From positions 3,753,501 through 3,817,500 of the forward strand of contig NW_024104520.1 of assembly GCF_003945595.2 (NCBI RefSeq): a stretch of DNA of 64,000 nt, in the 5' to 3' direction. The position numbers and the translations under genes were made by a program. Below the pieces are notes generated by a model. That model ran no database searches. It saw only the letters and a program-made list of their open reading frames with translations, and had not been told where the DNA came from. Origin of the DNA: Pipra filicauda (taxonomy: Eukaryota > Chordata > Aves > Passeriformes > Pipridae). Position 1 is the first letter of the stretch. Each line of letters opens with the position of its first letter. Below, in pieces: positions 26,208 to 39,200 of this stretch.

Positions 26208-26262
26208 ATTGAAAAGCTGACCCTTCAACCAGCTGACCCAAAGACCAAATCATATTGTACAG
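26208..26262 (+). other. Candidate 55-bp exon with consensus splice sites
   Basis: The segment is preceded by a good acceptor (tctgttcttctacag) and followed by a strong donor (GTGAGT). Only one frame is open, encoding IEKLTLQPADPKTKSYCT plus one base. The other two frames meet TGA at once. I do not recognise the peptide. A second acceptor in compatible phase lies 387 bases downstream (see 26650-26684). Such pairs arise by chance in T-rich DNA, so this is a candidate only. Confidence 0.2.
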
Positions 26263-26649
26263 GTGAGTTTTTCCTTCATTTTCCAAATCTGAGGAACACA
26301 GTGGAATGAAGCTACGGGCTTCCTGTAACAATATTTCAAATTCTGATGGTTTTTTTTGTCTTTTTTTTTTTTTAACTCTTTTTACTTCTTATTCAACCAA
26401 CTACTACATGGTCGGAGAATGAAAAGATGTAATTATACATTTTTTAACAACACAAACAGTACTGCTCTAAACTGGATTATCCAGAAAGATTTCTTTAACT
26501 GCAAGCTTTACTCTTATGTGACAGTTTGTAATTTTTTGTTTGTATTGATGCTTGCTTTTTCTTTTAGATCCTTGAGAGAAATTATTTTTAAATAAAGTGG
26601 GAATGACACTAACGGTCATAATCCATTCTTTTTTTCTTTTTTTATACAG

Positions 26650-26684
26650 GAAGTGGTGAGGCAAAGCATTATCCACTGACACTG
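26650..26684 (+). other. Candidate downstream exon
   Basis: A long pyrimidine tract and acceptor (tttttttatacag) end at 26649. A possible donor (GTAACT) starts at 26685, giving a 35-bp exon. Joined in phase to 26208-26262, the frame reads GSGEAKHYPLTL. If the donor is not used, the frame runs on through a hydrophobic stretch including RWPFFLVAVLGFVCFFLW to a stop near 26800, which would resemble a membrane anchor. However, the T-rich low-complexity DNA here would produce hydrophobic codons by itself. Confidence 0.15.
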
Positions 26685-27207
26685 GTAACTACATCAAGGT
26701 GGCCTTTTTTTCTTGTTGCTGTTCTGGGATTTGTTTGTTTCTTTTTGTGGGTTTGTGAGTTGCTTTCTTATTTATTTGTTTTTTGGTATTTTTTTTTTTA
26801 ATTCATGCAAGTAGTAGAATCAATCCAGAAAACTGAAAGATAGCAAAGACAAAAACACTAGCCTGTACGGAAGAAACAAATCTGTTTGGTTTACATTTCC
26901 AAAACTATATATATGGTTAAAGGCAACTCATACACATGCTTGTAGTTGATCAATAATGGAAGGACATCTCAAAAAATCCACAAGGAAACATCTGTTTACA
27001 GGGAGAAATGCCTTAATGAATATAAATATATGTGAGAGATATAATTTGAGAAGATACTTAATCCAGGCACGGCCTCCTGATGTCATAAACCATTTTTCCA
27101 GATTGTTTGTATAATAGCATGAAATACGAAAAATAATTTTATGATTACTTGCATATTTGAACAACTGCAATTATATAATTGTTAGTCATATTATTGATAA
27201 AATAATT

Positions 27208-27216
27208 AACAACAAC

Positions 27217-27249
<33 letters not shown>
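27208..27249. repeat. (AAC)3(AAT)11 microsatellite
   Basis: Three AAC units followed by eleven uninterrupted AAT units; likely length-polymorphic. Confidence 0.95.
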
Positions 27250-27250
<1 letters not shown>

Positions 27251-27640
27251 TTGGGATACCTATCTGGATTCTTGTTTTCTTCCTTACTGACTAAACAGGC
27301 TGAATTTACTTTTATTTTGTAAAAACAGGAATCCAGTGAACTAACAAATTCTGATCACAATACTGGATTACAGATTGGAGCTATGAAAATATTGAACACT
27401 TAGTTTAAAGAGTAGGAATTAATTTTCATTTCGTGCAATGTTTGGTGCTGCATATCCTTCTACTAAGATCAAGTACCCTAGTACTTAAATCTACATTTCA
27501 ATATAACAAACATTACTGTCATCATTAATTAACATTGTGTCATGCACAACTACCAGTACCTAGCCTTCGGTTTTCAGAATTGTAGTAATGAATTTGCTTT
27601 CTGAGAATTGTGTGAAACAAATGTAGTCTGCATTGTGTTT

Positions 27641-28583
27641 ATAGAATCATAGAATCATAGAATCGATTGGGTTGGAAAAGACCTCCGAGATCATCGAGTC
27701 CAACCCTTGGTCCAAATCCAGTCCATTTACTAGATCATGGCACTCAGTGCCACGTCCAATCTGCGTTTAAAAATCTCCAGGGATGGTGAATCCACCACCT
27801 CTCTGGGCAGCCCATTCCAATGCCTGATTACTCTCTCTGTAAAGAATTTTCTCCTGATATCCAACTTAAATCTCCCCTGGCGGAGCTTAAGCCCGTGCCC
27901 CCTTGTCCTATTGCTGAGTGCCTGAGAGAAGAGACCAACCCCCACCTGGCTAGAACTTCCCTTCAGGTAGTTATAGACGGTGATGAGGTCACCTCTGAGC
28001 CTCCTCTTCTCCAGGCTAAACAACCCCAGCTCCCTCAGCCTCTCCCCATAGGACTTATGCTCCAGTCCCTTCACCAGCCTTGTTGCTCTTCTCTGGACCC
28101 GCTCCAGCACCTCAATATCCTTTCTGAACTGAGGGGCCCAGAACTGAACACAATACTCAAGGTGTGGCCTCACCAACGCAGAGTACAGGGGAAGGATCAC
28201 TTCCCTGCTCCTGCTGGCCACGCTATTTTTGATACAGGACAAGATCCCATTGGCCTTCTTGGCCACCTGGGCACACTGTTGGCTCATGTTGAGCTTCCTG
28301 TCAATTAGTACCCCCAGGTCCCTTTCTGCCTGGCTGCTTTCCAGCCACTCTGTGCCCAGCCTGTAGCGCTGCAGGGGGTTGTTGTGGCCAAAGTGCAGGA
28401 CCCGGCACTTGGCTTTATTGAACTTCATCCCATTGGAATCAGCCCATCTCTCAAGTCTATCCAGATCCCTCTGCAGAGCCCTCCTGCCTTCCAGCAGGTC
28501 GACACTCCCTCCCAATTTGGTGTCATCAGCAAATTTGCTGATGATGGACTCAATCCCCTCATCTAAATCATCAATAAAGATAT
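27641..28583 (-). mobile_element. CR1 LINE, 5'-truncated, best preserved copy
   Basis: A 943-bp CR1 retrotransposon antisense to the window. Its 3' terminus is intact: the minus strand ends ...gattctatgattctatgattctat, with the typical gaggtcttttccaaccca just before. The 5' truncation is near 28583, within the code for [10 protein letters not shown]. The GC content is visibly higher than the surroundings. The open frame and complete tail suggest it is the youngest CR1 in the window. No convincing target-site duplication was found, which is usual for CR1. Confidence 0.95.
27730..28583 (-). pseudogene. CR1 ORF2 C-terminal remnant (RT palm end, thumb and tail)
   Basis: About 283 CR1 codons remain open, plus 11 codons supplied by flanking DNA up to an ATG at 28617 that is not a CR1 start. 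The fragment opens with [24 protein letters not shown], shown here in two halves: FIDDLDEG, then [14 protein letters not shown] is the catalytic aspartate motif of CR1-type reverse transcriptase. Next come the [15 protein letters not shown] region, [26 protein letters not shown], an [17 protein letters not shown] motif and [14 protein letters not shown]. It ends at the natural CR1 stop after [11 protein letters not shown]. The endonuclease and the N-terminal RT domain are missing, so it cannot be an active element. An intact frame indicates a recent insertion. A plus-strand 162-codon frame here is only its antisense shadow. Confidence 0.9.
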
Positions 28584-29389
28584 TATTATAGTCTGATTGA
28601 AGACCCAAACAGAGCAAATTTAGGGACTTTGAAGCTACTGGTTTTGGTTTTTTTAATAAACCATATCAATACATATTGCAGATCTTGAAAATCTGAAATA
28701 AGAAGCACTATCTTTCTAGGCTCTACAGAAGCCACTGCTTATATCTATTAGCATCTAGATAAGACAAAGTTTCTATATTAATCACTTAATTCCTTTTAGC
28801 TTTCCCACTGACAGTTTGAAATATTGATTACTTCAGGAAAAAATTTCTTACTCAATAGTTTTAATTTCAACTTGTATTCAACATGGGAGAAAATTCACAA
28901 GCCTAATTTAAGGTTTAAGAATCTATTTTCTTATTGTTTTGCATATCATATAATTCAGAATAGATGGAAAGCATCATCATCATCATCATCCCTAAGGCAT
29001 TTTACATCATTATTCAGGTATGAAAAAATACAGAACTTTTCAAACCGTGAAGCTTGCCAGCTTCAATTAGAATTCATGGCATCTGAGTTTCAGTTCCTGT
29101 TTAGTGAATATTTCAGAACACAGTTTGTGGATTTATTATTTTTAGACATTTCAACTAGAAACCTGAAATCTTTTCATTTACATTCTTGCCTAAATAGTGG
29201 CCTTTAAACTCAGTGCTCTTGTTATCTACTGTGGTTTTCATTATTAGCAAGATATTTTGGCATTTCCCCATTCAATAAACTGGCATAATGGATAAACAAA
29301 AATAATGAAATAGGACTTCTGTGATCAGTTTTATCTAACAAAGTCTAGAGGTTTGACTTCAAATAACTCTGATTTTTCATAACCTGTAG
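28584..29389. other. Unique sequence between two CR1 copies
   Basis: No gene was recognised. It contains a CAT microsatellite at 28972-28990. A 127-codon open frame (28824-29207) has no recognisable domain and looks like chance. Confidence 0.45.
28972..28990. repeat. (CAT)6 microsatellite
   Basis: Six CAT units plus one base. Confidence 0.9.
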
Positions 29390-30245
29390 GAGGTGAATGG
29401 ATTGCACTGTCATCAAGTTTGCAGATGAAATCAACCGACCAATTCATATGCTTTGAGGGCAGGATGGCCATTCAGAGGGATACAGGCAGACTGGAGGAAG
29501 GGGCCAGCAGGAACTATCCAAAATTCAAGACAAAGAAATGCCAACTATGACAGCTGGCAAGGAGGAGACCCTAAGCTGGGACTTGATTGGCTGTGGTGGA
29601 GCAGCTTTGGAGCACCTCTGCTGAGAAGGATGTGCAGGTGCTTGTAGATGACCAGGTGGGCAGGAGCCAGTGATGTGTCCTGACAGCAAGAGCAGGAGCA
29701 TCCTGGGGTGTACTGACAGAAGCACAGCCAGAAGATCCATAGGAGTGATTGTCACCTCTCCTCGGCATTTGAGAGACAAGGGTCTAGTTTTGGACCTCTT
29801 GCTCAATACAAGAGACACTGACAAACTGAAGTGAGTTCAAACTTGTCTTGGCCTGAGGAGAGGCTGAGGGAGCTAGAAAAAGGACAACTTTAGAGGGGCC
29901 TAACAGCAGCCCCCAAGTACTAATGAGGAGGTCATGAAAAGAGCAGTGAGACAGCTCACAAGCATGAATGGAGAGTAAGAGATAATGGCCAGAATTTGGA
30001 ACAAAACAGAATTCACCTGGATATAAGCAAAAACTTTTTGACCCCAAGGACAGTCAAGAAGTGGGGCAGGGTGTGCAGAGAGGCTGTGCAGTCTCTGTCC
30101 TTGAGGGTTTTCATGACCAGACTTGGTCTTAGCCATAAAGCCCTAATTAAATTATCTGACCTCACAGTTGACTGCTTTGAGCAGGAGGTTGCACTAGAGA
30201 TCTCCTGAGGTTCCTTCCAATTTGATTTTTTGTATGATCTCATGA
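29390..30245 (+). mobile_element. CR1 LINE, 5'-truncated, decayed
   Basis: A sense-oriented CR1 copy with many stops and frameshifts. It begins in the ...VIKFADEINRP-like segment (atcaagtttgcagatgaaatc), a degraded form of FADD. It continues through gcctgaggagaggctgagggagct and gaattcacctggatataagcaaaaactttttgacc, and ends with tcctgaggttccttccaatttgattttttgtatgatctcatgat, the decayed CR1 3' tail. Short frames inside it are remnants, not genes. Confidence 0.85.
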
Positions 30246-33200
30246 TAAAGGATAAACCATGCTGATACACATGCATGACCTTCAGCTGTTGAACAACCAT
30301 CTCCCTTGATTGAGGAGACAGAAATAATTGTCTGAATAGTGATCCTTTTTATAGATTCATTAGGTAGTTTGCAGTATCATTGCATTTGGGAATATTAATG
30401 CATTCAAAGAAATTAGTGTACATATAAAGCCCCTGTATAATGAAGAAGAAGATAATTTCCCTTTCCATTACTTTTTGCTATTTCCCTCTATCCTTAGAAT
30501 TACTTAGGTAATTTGGGTTATTTTAACAAAGGGAAGATTAGACTAATTCTAGAAACTAGTGTCTAGAAACTTGCTGAGATAGTGCACTGTTTTATTATAT
30601 TTGGTTCCCTACACAACATTAGCCTAAATGATTACTTGTATTAAAACTTTCTACACTATAGAGACTCATGGCACAGTGAATAATAGCAGAAAATACAGAT
30701 ATAATTTCTGTTAATTATATATATTAAAAAAATCTTGTTTTCATCTTTCTGTTAGGCAGCAAACATTAAGCCTAGAGACCCTTGTTTGGCTTTTGTATCT
30801 ACGATGAACTGAACTTTGATCTGGCATGCCCTGATAGCACAGTAACTGGATACATTTTAATTTTCTTTTACTCACAAAATAAATTTTCCTATTTATCAAA
30901 GCATAATATATTCTCTATTCATCTGTTTCCTTTTCTTATACTGACAAGCAAAAAAGCTAGTTAAACAAAATACAAAAATAAACTCTCTAGGGAAATAATT
31001 TTCACACAAGAGGTGAGTATTCCATATTCCAGATGCAAGGTTAATTATTGTATTTTAACACTTTGAGAGAACTTACAACAGAGAGATACTAGAAAGATAT
31101 CTTAGGTTGTCAGAAAACTGGTATCTTTCATGACTATTTTCCAACTAGGTATCATTAATTACACAGTAAATGTATTAATATCTGCTGATGGATTTTTTTT
31201 CTGACTAAATTTTTTGACAGGCTGGGTTCATCAAAGAAGTATCACAAGGTTTAAAATAACATTTTATGCAGCTAAAAAGAAAACTAAACAGGCACAAAGT
31301 TGGAATTGGTGCAACTTTTATGTATCCATGCTGAAAATTTTGGTTTCCACTTTAAATTCTCCCATCTGCTTTATTAGCATTTGTACATGCACACTACATA
31401 ATCACACAATTACTGGGACATTTTCTATTATGCATTACCTATAGCAGTAAGAGTGCAGGATCAAGGCATTTTTGGATTACATCTCCAGCTAAAAAAAGTG
31501 ATGGTGAAGCACATTTCCCTGTACAATTCAGTGTTTTCAATGGTTATTAATAACACCAGAAAACCACATTCGCTTACATCCTCTGCTCAAAATATAATTT
31601 TTTTTCAGTCTTTAGCTATTCTGAACTTAGTGTTTGTGCACTTACTCATACTCCTACCTGATAAATGTTCTGTATCACATAAAAAAATATTCATTGCTTT
31701 CCTTCCCCTGGCCCTCATGGGAAATAAATGTATGGCTCTATACCTTAGTAGTGAAGATATTCTTGTTCTTATGAAAATTAATGAAATATATGCGTATATT
31801 GAAATTGGGCTTGAAACACAAGCCCTCTTTTTTTGCCCTCACAGTAAGAATTCTGGGCTTCAGCAACATGTGGTATAACTCTAGTTCTCATTCACATGAA
31901 TTATTCTCAGCCATATAGCGAAGTTGCAGCAGAAGAAATTGCACTGTTCCATACAGATTAACTCTGTAACCAGCCTGTCACCGATGCCCCCAAGCACAAG
32001 AGGACTAATTCAAAGCCACAAAGACAGAAAAAGAAAGTCAAGTCATGCCATCAGTACTAATATAAATGTGCTAATAGGAGAAAGAAGCATCTCATCCTTT
32101 CACTGTATTTTAAAATGATAAAAAATGCACGACAGTTGTCTCTTGAACAATGAACTAGTAAAAGGCACTCAAGCCAGTGAACAGTTACTGGAGAAATGCA
32201 TCTCAATCCCATGTCTCCCTAACCTCAGTAATTCAAGCACAATTTCTGCTACTAGAATTGGATTGTAATGACCCCCTTTCGAGAAACTACCTATTTAATG
32301 TACAGTAAGTTTCCTCTGCAACAAGCTACATAAAAGTTGCCTAAATATCTCTTTGTAACCCCATGTTTTAATTAATGGGGCACCAGGACATTTCATGAAA
32401 ATGTGTGGCCTTCTTACATATTTAGTGCATACAGATATAAAGAGTATTCTTTCTGTTCATTTGGGAGTGCAGAAAAGAAGAAAATTTAAAGCAACATCAG
32501 TAAAAGCTTATCTAAAACAGTTAAGTTCATACAACTTGCACTAGCTGGAAAATAGGAATGGAAGAAAAAAGCAGATGACTAACTCAGACTGACATTATAG
32601 ATCATTATTAATTTTGGAGTAAAAATGAACAATGAGTTCTGTAGCTGGAACAGAGAGTCCTTTTAGGCCCTTCTACTGACTGGGGAGCTGGAGAGTAAGG
32701 CACAGTCATTCCCAATTAAATGCATGACAAATATTTAGAACAATTCAAAGTGGTTTGAATTTTCCTGCAATGAGGCCACAAGATCAAGCCTCTTCAAAGA
32801 AGATAGTGAAGAAGCTCTTCAATTTCATCTGAATTAGGACCATTCTATGCCACTGACTTTCAGTCTGAAAAGGTTTTGTTTGTAAAATAACATTAGAATA
32901 TGTTTTTGTAAGCCAACTCTTTCAATTTCTTGTTGCAATACAAGTCAGGAAAAGAAGAAAAAGACAGAATTAAAGCAATATGTTTCCCTTAACTTCAAGA
33001 AAGTTTCAGATTTAAATTTGATTTCAAAATAATACTTCTTTATTTTCTTATTTGAACTAAATCAATGTGTATATTCTTGAGATGAATCAGATCCTGGCAC
33101 AAAATAAGAATCCTTCCACAATCATTCCAGTTTCATATTCTTATTATGCTGTTCAAATAACCCTTTGCAAACAAGGCCTCCGTGGCAGTAATGGGAGGAC

Positions 33201-36200
33201 AAGGAGTCTGAAAAGAAACCATTCGGAACTAAAACTTTTCTTTCTCCTCTATTATTTTCCCCTCAGTAAAGAAATCCTAAAGCACAAGTCACAAGTCAAC
33301 AACATTCCCCAAACCCTCCCCCATCCTCCCCTCCAAAACCAGATGAATCTTTTTTTTTTTTTTAAGCATTACACAGTAATGCAACTTAAAAAAGTACTTC
33401 ATACTTTTTTCATAAAAATAAATCTTTCTCATTCTTTTACTAGCCAAATACATCCAGATGGGGTAATACATAATTAAATACATTTTTGACCTACAGTTTT
33501 GTTAGATAAAATGTACTTCACAAATATCAATGTATCAGCAATGATAGCAAAATTTCTCTATTAATACCTAATAACATTGTAGTGTTTCAGTACATATAAT
33601 TTAAAAGCAAGATGCAGTTTTGTTTCAAAATTACTGTTGGTCATTAAAATAAAACTCCTTAAACATATATATTTCAATGGCTAATTATTATAAGGAACAA
33701 CTCTGCCAAATTTAGTTTCTAGCTGCTGGATCTTGTTATGCTTTATCATTATTGAGGGCTTCTATTGTTTTGTTATTTTTTTTTTAAAAAAAGATATAGG
33801 TAATTTATAAAAATAATCAATAAATTGCAGTTGGAAAAGGCATATGTTTATCATACTTATTTTTATTTTATTTTCCTTTTAATAAATGCAATTTACAGCT
33901 GTATATTTTATCATTAAAAGTGTATGTGAAACAAAGTTTAAAGTATCTGCACTTTGCCAAGATTTTCTAAAATTCCACATTAGATATACAAATTCCACTC
34001 AATAAATATGAGTCCACTAATCATAATAAGACCTTCAATGAAACTGGGTCAATGAAAATGATTTAACTTTCACGCTACTCAGTTATTGAGGAGTGTAATC
34101 CGATGAACAGCTTGGTAGTTCCAAAGATTTCACGTTAAAATCCATTACAAAATAGAGATCCTTTTCCACAGTATCTGGACATTTGTCCATTTACTGGATA
34201 CACTTATTCATTTTGTTTACAGGTGCTTTGTTAACATAAGAAAATGGTATATACTAAGGAAAATTAGCTATAGAGCACAGAATAGTCTCAGTAGATTTCT
34301 GTGAAATTTTCATATCTGATTAAAGTTTTCAGTAATAGACTTATCTTTTAAATAAGTTCATAAGTGTGCTTTACCACTTATTTACTCAGAACTTTTTTTT
34401 TTAATTTCAAGAAGAAATTGCAAGTTTCATGATCAGCCACAAAAAAACCCCAACAAATTATTCTTCTGCAAGACAAAATTAAATTAATTGAATTGCAATT
34501 CCAGTTATAACTAGAACTCAAAAAAGTGTACTTTTCATCAGCTACAGGTTGTTTACTATGTTTCTCAAAATAATTCTTGCACACCATTTACTATGTCCAA
34601 TCCTGTATATTCTCATGAGAGACTATAGAAATATTTTTAAGTAGCAGCAAATTTAAAATTTGTTTACTTCTCTTGATGTTTGAGTTTCAGAACTCTAAAT
34701 ATAAATTCATAGAAAAGGTATGTTTCTCCTTTATTTATTAAAAGAGAGATTCTGTTATACTTATTCCCGGAAGCAGATTTACGGTCTGGAATACAGTTCA
34801 GTCCATTATTCCTATAAAGATCTCTCATCATGTTTGACATTGTGTAGATGAGGGTCTACTATTCTAAGTCAGGAATTTTAAAGATATGGTAGCATCTGAA
34901 ATAGCTTGTCCAGTCAGCCATGATCAAAAGAAATCAGTCTCAAAGCCTCTGTTTTAGAAATCATGACAATCAAACTGTGATTGAACCTACGATGGTATTC
35001 TTTAGTAATAAAAAAATGGCAAAAAATAACACTTAAAACACACAAGCATAACTCCACAAATGTGAAAACTAAAGCATCATGCTGCAACCCTCAATGAACA
35101 CTGAAAATGTCCAAAAACCTCAAAGAATTTTAAATATAAAGTTAATGCGGACAATATAGACTGAAACATGGATTAACTTTGATCTTGAATGAACTATGTA
35201 TTTTGTCAGCTGTAAAAAATCATATTGCCACATAAGGTCTATAATATCCTTTAATTTATAATAAACTGATTAGTAGTCCATCAGCTGCAGAGTACAAAGT
35301 ACCAAGATTTGTCTGGATATTCCTGGAACGCCTGGGCTATTTTCTGTGTCTACAAAAGTAATTATAGAGTGATATTGTCATGGATGTGACCAGCTTTATA
35401 ACTAATCAATGATTGCCAACTAATACTGTGCAATAGCTTTTTCCATAAAGCCTGTCACTTACCACACCAAGTAATAATGATTTTCCTTCACCTCTATGCA
35501 AATTTCTTTTCAAATAATCGATATATCATCCTGCTTGTAAAGAAGCAAAACTCTCTAGCACCTACTTAATGCCATGAAATGCATTTTCAGCGAGAACTGG
35601 CAGTCTTCTTACAGCTGGATGGATAACTTGCTCCAAATAGATTAATGCTAACGTTTCTTAATGCTTTTCTATAAAGAAAATGGAGGGATGTTTTCTCCTC
35701 ATAAGACTCTAAAACAATTCTACCTGTGAACAGGCTTTGAAACACTTCTCTTCTGTCAAATCCATTTACCATCCCCACAGACCATGTCTCTAAAAGCAAA
35801 CACAGAGAAGAAAGGCTTCTGAACTCACTTCGATAGAACTGGTTTTTTCTCTCAGACAAAAGGTGAAATTGAACACATCTATAGCACTTAATAAAAGCTC
35901 AGATAAATGCTGCATAATTTGCTTTGTTTAAGCTTCTATTTCTTTCATTTTGAGCTTGCAATAATGGGAACTTAGTTTAGGATTATTGATTTGAGGTTTT
36001 TTCCATCTACTAAACTAGCACTTAGAGCAATTCCAGTTTCAAGACACAGAAATGTGAAATATTTTTGCATATTTTTGCAGTACTTTTCATTTCTACATGG
36101 AATACTTATATTAAAATGTGAATATCACTATGATTAAGAACAAACAAAAATAGTTTCTGTATTAATATCTGTAACTAATTTGTCCATTTATATCTTAACT

Positions 36201-39200
36201 TATGGAAGAATCTATTTCCATACAATAGCTATCACAGTTACATTATGTACATTTCTATAAGTATTTCTAGGTGCATGATGTCCTTGGAAAGATCAATCCA
36301 AAACACTAAAAATTCCCTTGTGCTAATAGAGTAGCATATCCTACAGTGACTCCTCATTTAAACAAGGAAGTATTGTATCATATAAGATCACTGAATGTGA
36401 TGAACATTCCCCAACCAATTTGAAAAGCATTAATTGCCATATGTATGTCTAAATACTTAGGGCAATATCACTTTAATGAAACAGCACAGATATTATGTTG
36501 CTGGCTGATTTTTTAGTGTGATAGATCAATAGCTCACCCTGCCAGGTGAATAAATGCTGAAGCATATCTAGAACCAGAGGAGCATACTGGACCTTTGATA
36601 GAGCTTCAGTACATTTGTTCCGTAATTAAAAGAAAAACTTTGACTACACCATGGTTAATTTACCAGGAAACAGTAAAATAAATATAAATAAAACAGCCTT
36701 TGTCTTTCATAGGGCCATAATATCTTTGTTACCTTCATAAACTATATTGTAATCCTATAGAATTTCAGATTTTACATCTGAGTCATTAAATATGATACAT
36801 CTCAAACTCTGCACTTTTCCAGTGATACTTTATAAATGAATATATATGTGTGTGTGTCTGTATGTCTGTGTGTGTGTATATATTTTAAAGCAAATTTACA
36901 ATCAGCAAATTCCTTCTTTTTTTTAATACACAGAAATGCCAGGCTGGGGAGGGATTTGCAGAGATCAGAACAGGGGAACAGGAAAACCAAAATGCTACAG
37001 ATGCACAATGCTGCTCATAAATGAAGTAAGTAGCAAGCCTGGAGCTGGCAGTTACCTCTTTCTCACACAATCTGACATGCACAGAGGTTTGCTGACCAGT
37101 GGAGTTATGCTTACTTGAAGGAGGGTCACAATTGACCAAGAATCTAGCAAATTTGCAAGCTGCCATCAGCAGCATGTAATAACATCAGTAGCAGCAAGAC
37201 TAATTTTTCCTTTTAAAGAAACATACAACACAGTACACAACACTCTGCTCTTCAGACATGAGATGTTACCTTTGTTGGGCACATTCATCTTCTTTGAGCA
37301 TAAATGTTGCTTTTTACTCTGTCCAGTAGTCAACATTTATATACCAGGAAAAAACAACATACTGCTATATTACCACTGAATAATGTCACAGGCAAAGAGT
37401 TGTTACTGAATAACCATTACTATCTATTTAGCAAGTTTGTTTCTCATTTTATCTGATTTTTGTATTTTGACAACGTTCTGTTGTCTGGTAAGCCATATTA
37501 TGATAATCCATAAACATTTTAAAATAGGTAGCACAAAAATAAAAGACTAACCCCAGTGTCTGGATCATTTTAGAAATGAGAAAATGATAAATAAATTTTA
37601 TGAAAAATCTTAGCCATAAAACCAACCTATATGAAAACTGCATTCTTAGTATTTTGCTTTGTAATACAGTAATTATGCTTTAGAAACTTCATGGGAACTA
37701 TATATATGGGTTTCTCAATTAAGTTCAGCAGACAAATTGTAAATAAGAGGACAAAACATAGATGACTATGCATAAAGGCATAACTTCATGAAAGGAAAGA
37801 ATTTTAAATAGCAAACATCTCATTAATGGGCATAGCATCTACAGTTTTGCATGTCAGTAAATCATTTAGAGTTGTATAAAGCTTAGTTTCTTGCCCCCTA
37901 CTGTGTCTGTTTTGCAATGTTCCACTAAGATGCAGATCTAGCAGCTCAACGATTGTCCCATGGAGTAAAAACAATGCTTCATTTACTCTCTATGGTATGA
38001 CCTGAGCCATTCTGCCAAGTTTTCTTCCTTCCCTTCTCTGTAAACAATATCTACATATCTCAAAAGTAACATAAAATGTAAAAAGGTGCCAGCAACTTTC
38101 AATAATCAGACTTTTCTCCATTTCTCAAATGAAAAGGCAGGATATAAAGTAAAAAAAAGCAGAAGAGACTGCTTTTTCAACTTTAAACAGCCTATTAAGG
38201 AGCTGAAGCACATTATTGGGCATGAAGATAAAATTAAAAAGGAAAAAGAGAAGAAAAGTAAAAACCCCATAACGCTAAAAAATAGACACAATATACCACA
38301 TGAATGGAGCACCAGAGGGATTGTGGGAGCAGGAAAAAAACGTAAAAACCACAATGGTATGTCATGGTGCAGATGTTGTCCCTTCACCTTTTCCCCACCT
38401 TGTCATCTGCAACTCCCTGTCTACAGAGCAGGTCCTTTATCAATGCAGTAATAAATTCATATGTGCAACCATCTGCCTAGCAGATGGGGCAGGTGCTGAG
38501 TATCGTCAATCACCAGCTTCCACTTGTGCTTGTCATTATCGGGAGTTAATAGACTCCAGGGCAGGAGGTAAACCATGTACACAGCAGGAACAACACCATG
38601 TTGTGCCATGTTTGTTCACCCAGGGTCTCCAGGGAGAAAGAGGGTGGTGAAGGAAAGAGGTAAAGGAAATAGGAAGTTTTTTCATCTAACATGTCATTAC
38701 ACATCAGCCAGTAGATGTTACCTCAACTTGTTAACAAATGCTACCTCTCCTGCGCAGCACGTCCCTTCCATTTGAAGGGTATTACTCTTCTGCTCTGAAC
38801 TTGAACAACACTGGTCTCAAATTGTTAACATGTGAATTTATGAGCCAATACCTTTTTGTTGTTTGTTTTTTGTTGTTTAGTTTTTGTTGGGTTTTTTTCC
38901 AAATGGGACCAGGAAAGAAAAGGGTATGTTGTCAGGAAAAGCTGGAGGGGAAACACCACTTGATGGTAATCAGCAGTGGCACAAATTATACTAATGATAA
39001 ACATACAAAATCACCATGAAAAGGAAGAAAATTTTCTTTTCTTAGATCTGAATTCCAATACTCATTTCTTATCCAGACTATGTAACACCAAGTTTCAAAA
39101 ACAGTCTCATTTTTCCCTCTGCGGGTTTACATTTCCATTATACATTTGATGTGACTGTCAATAAAAAGTCAACACTTACTGTAAAGAATCCCCACAGAAA

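Larger units (their letters stand above)
17465..27640. other. Unique AT-rich stretch
   Basis: About 10 kb without a recognised gene or dispersed repeat. It contains an AAAC microsatellite (18578-18615), a degenerate 25-bp duplication (19707-19755), a (TAATGG)3 run at 22647-22664, T/G-rich low complexity at 26340-26390 and 26700-26800, an AAC/AAT microsatellite (27208-27249) and the low-confidence exon pair near 26208-26684. Confidence 0.45.

Noticed and set aside
27820..28308. Plus-strand open frame of 162 codons
   Set aside because: It is the antisense shadow of the open CR1 ORF2 remnant; the peptide has no domain and the sense strand explains the lack of stops.
27624..28595. Possible target-site duplication (TAGTCTG) around the young CR1
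   Set aside because: The left copy lies about ten bases away from the CR1 tail and the right copy several bases beyond the truncation, so the positions do not fit a duplication at the junctions.
31453..31878. Open frame of 141 codons
   Set aside because: No recognisable domain, hydrophobic and low-complexity content from T-rich DNA, and no splice or promoter context. Chance frames of this size are plausible in 64 kb.
33067..33477. Open frame of 136 codons
   Set aside because: It runs through a T13 tract that gives a phenylalanine run, shows no domain, and looks like chance.
36802..37175. Overlapping frames on both strands at the TG microsatellite
   Set aside because: VCVSVC- and HTHRHT-like content is produced by the repeat itself.
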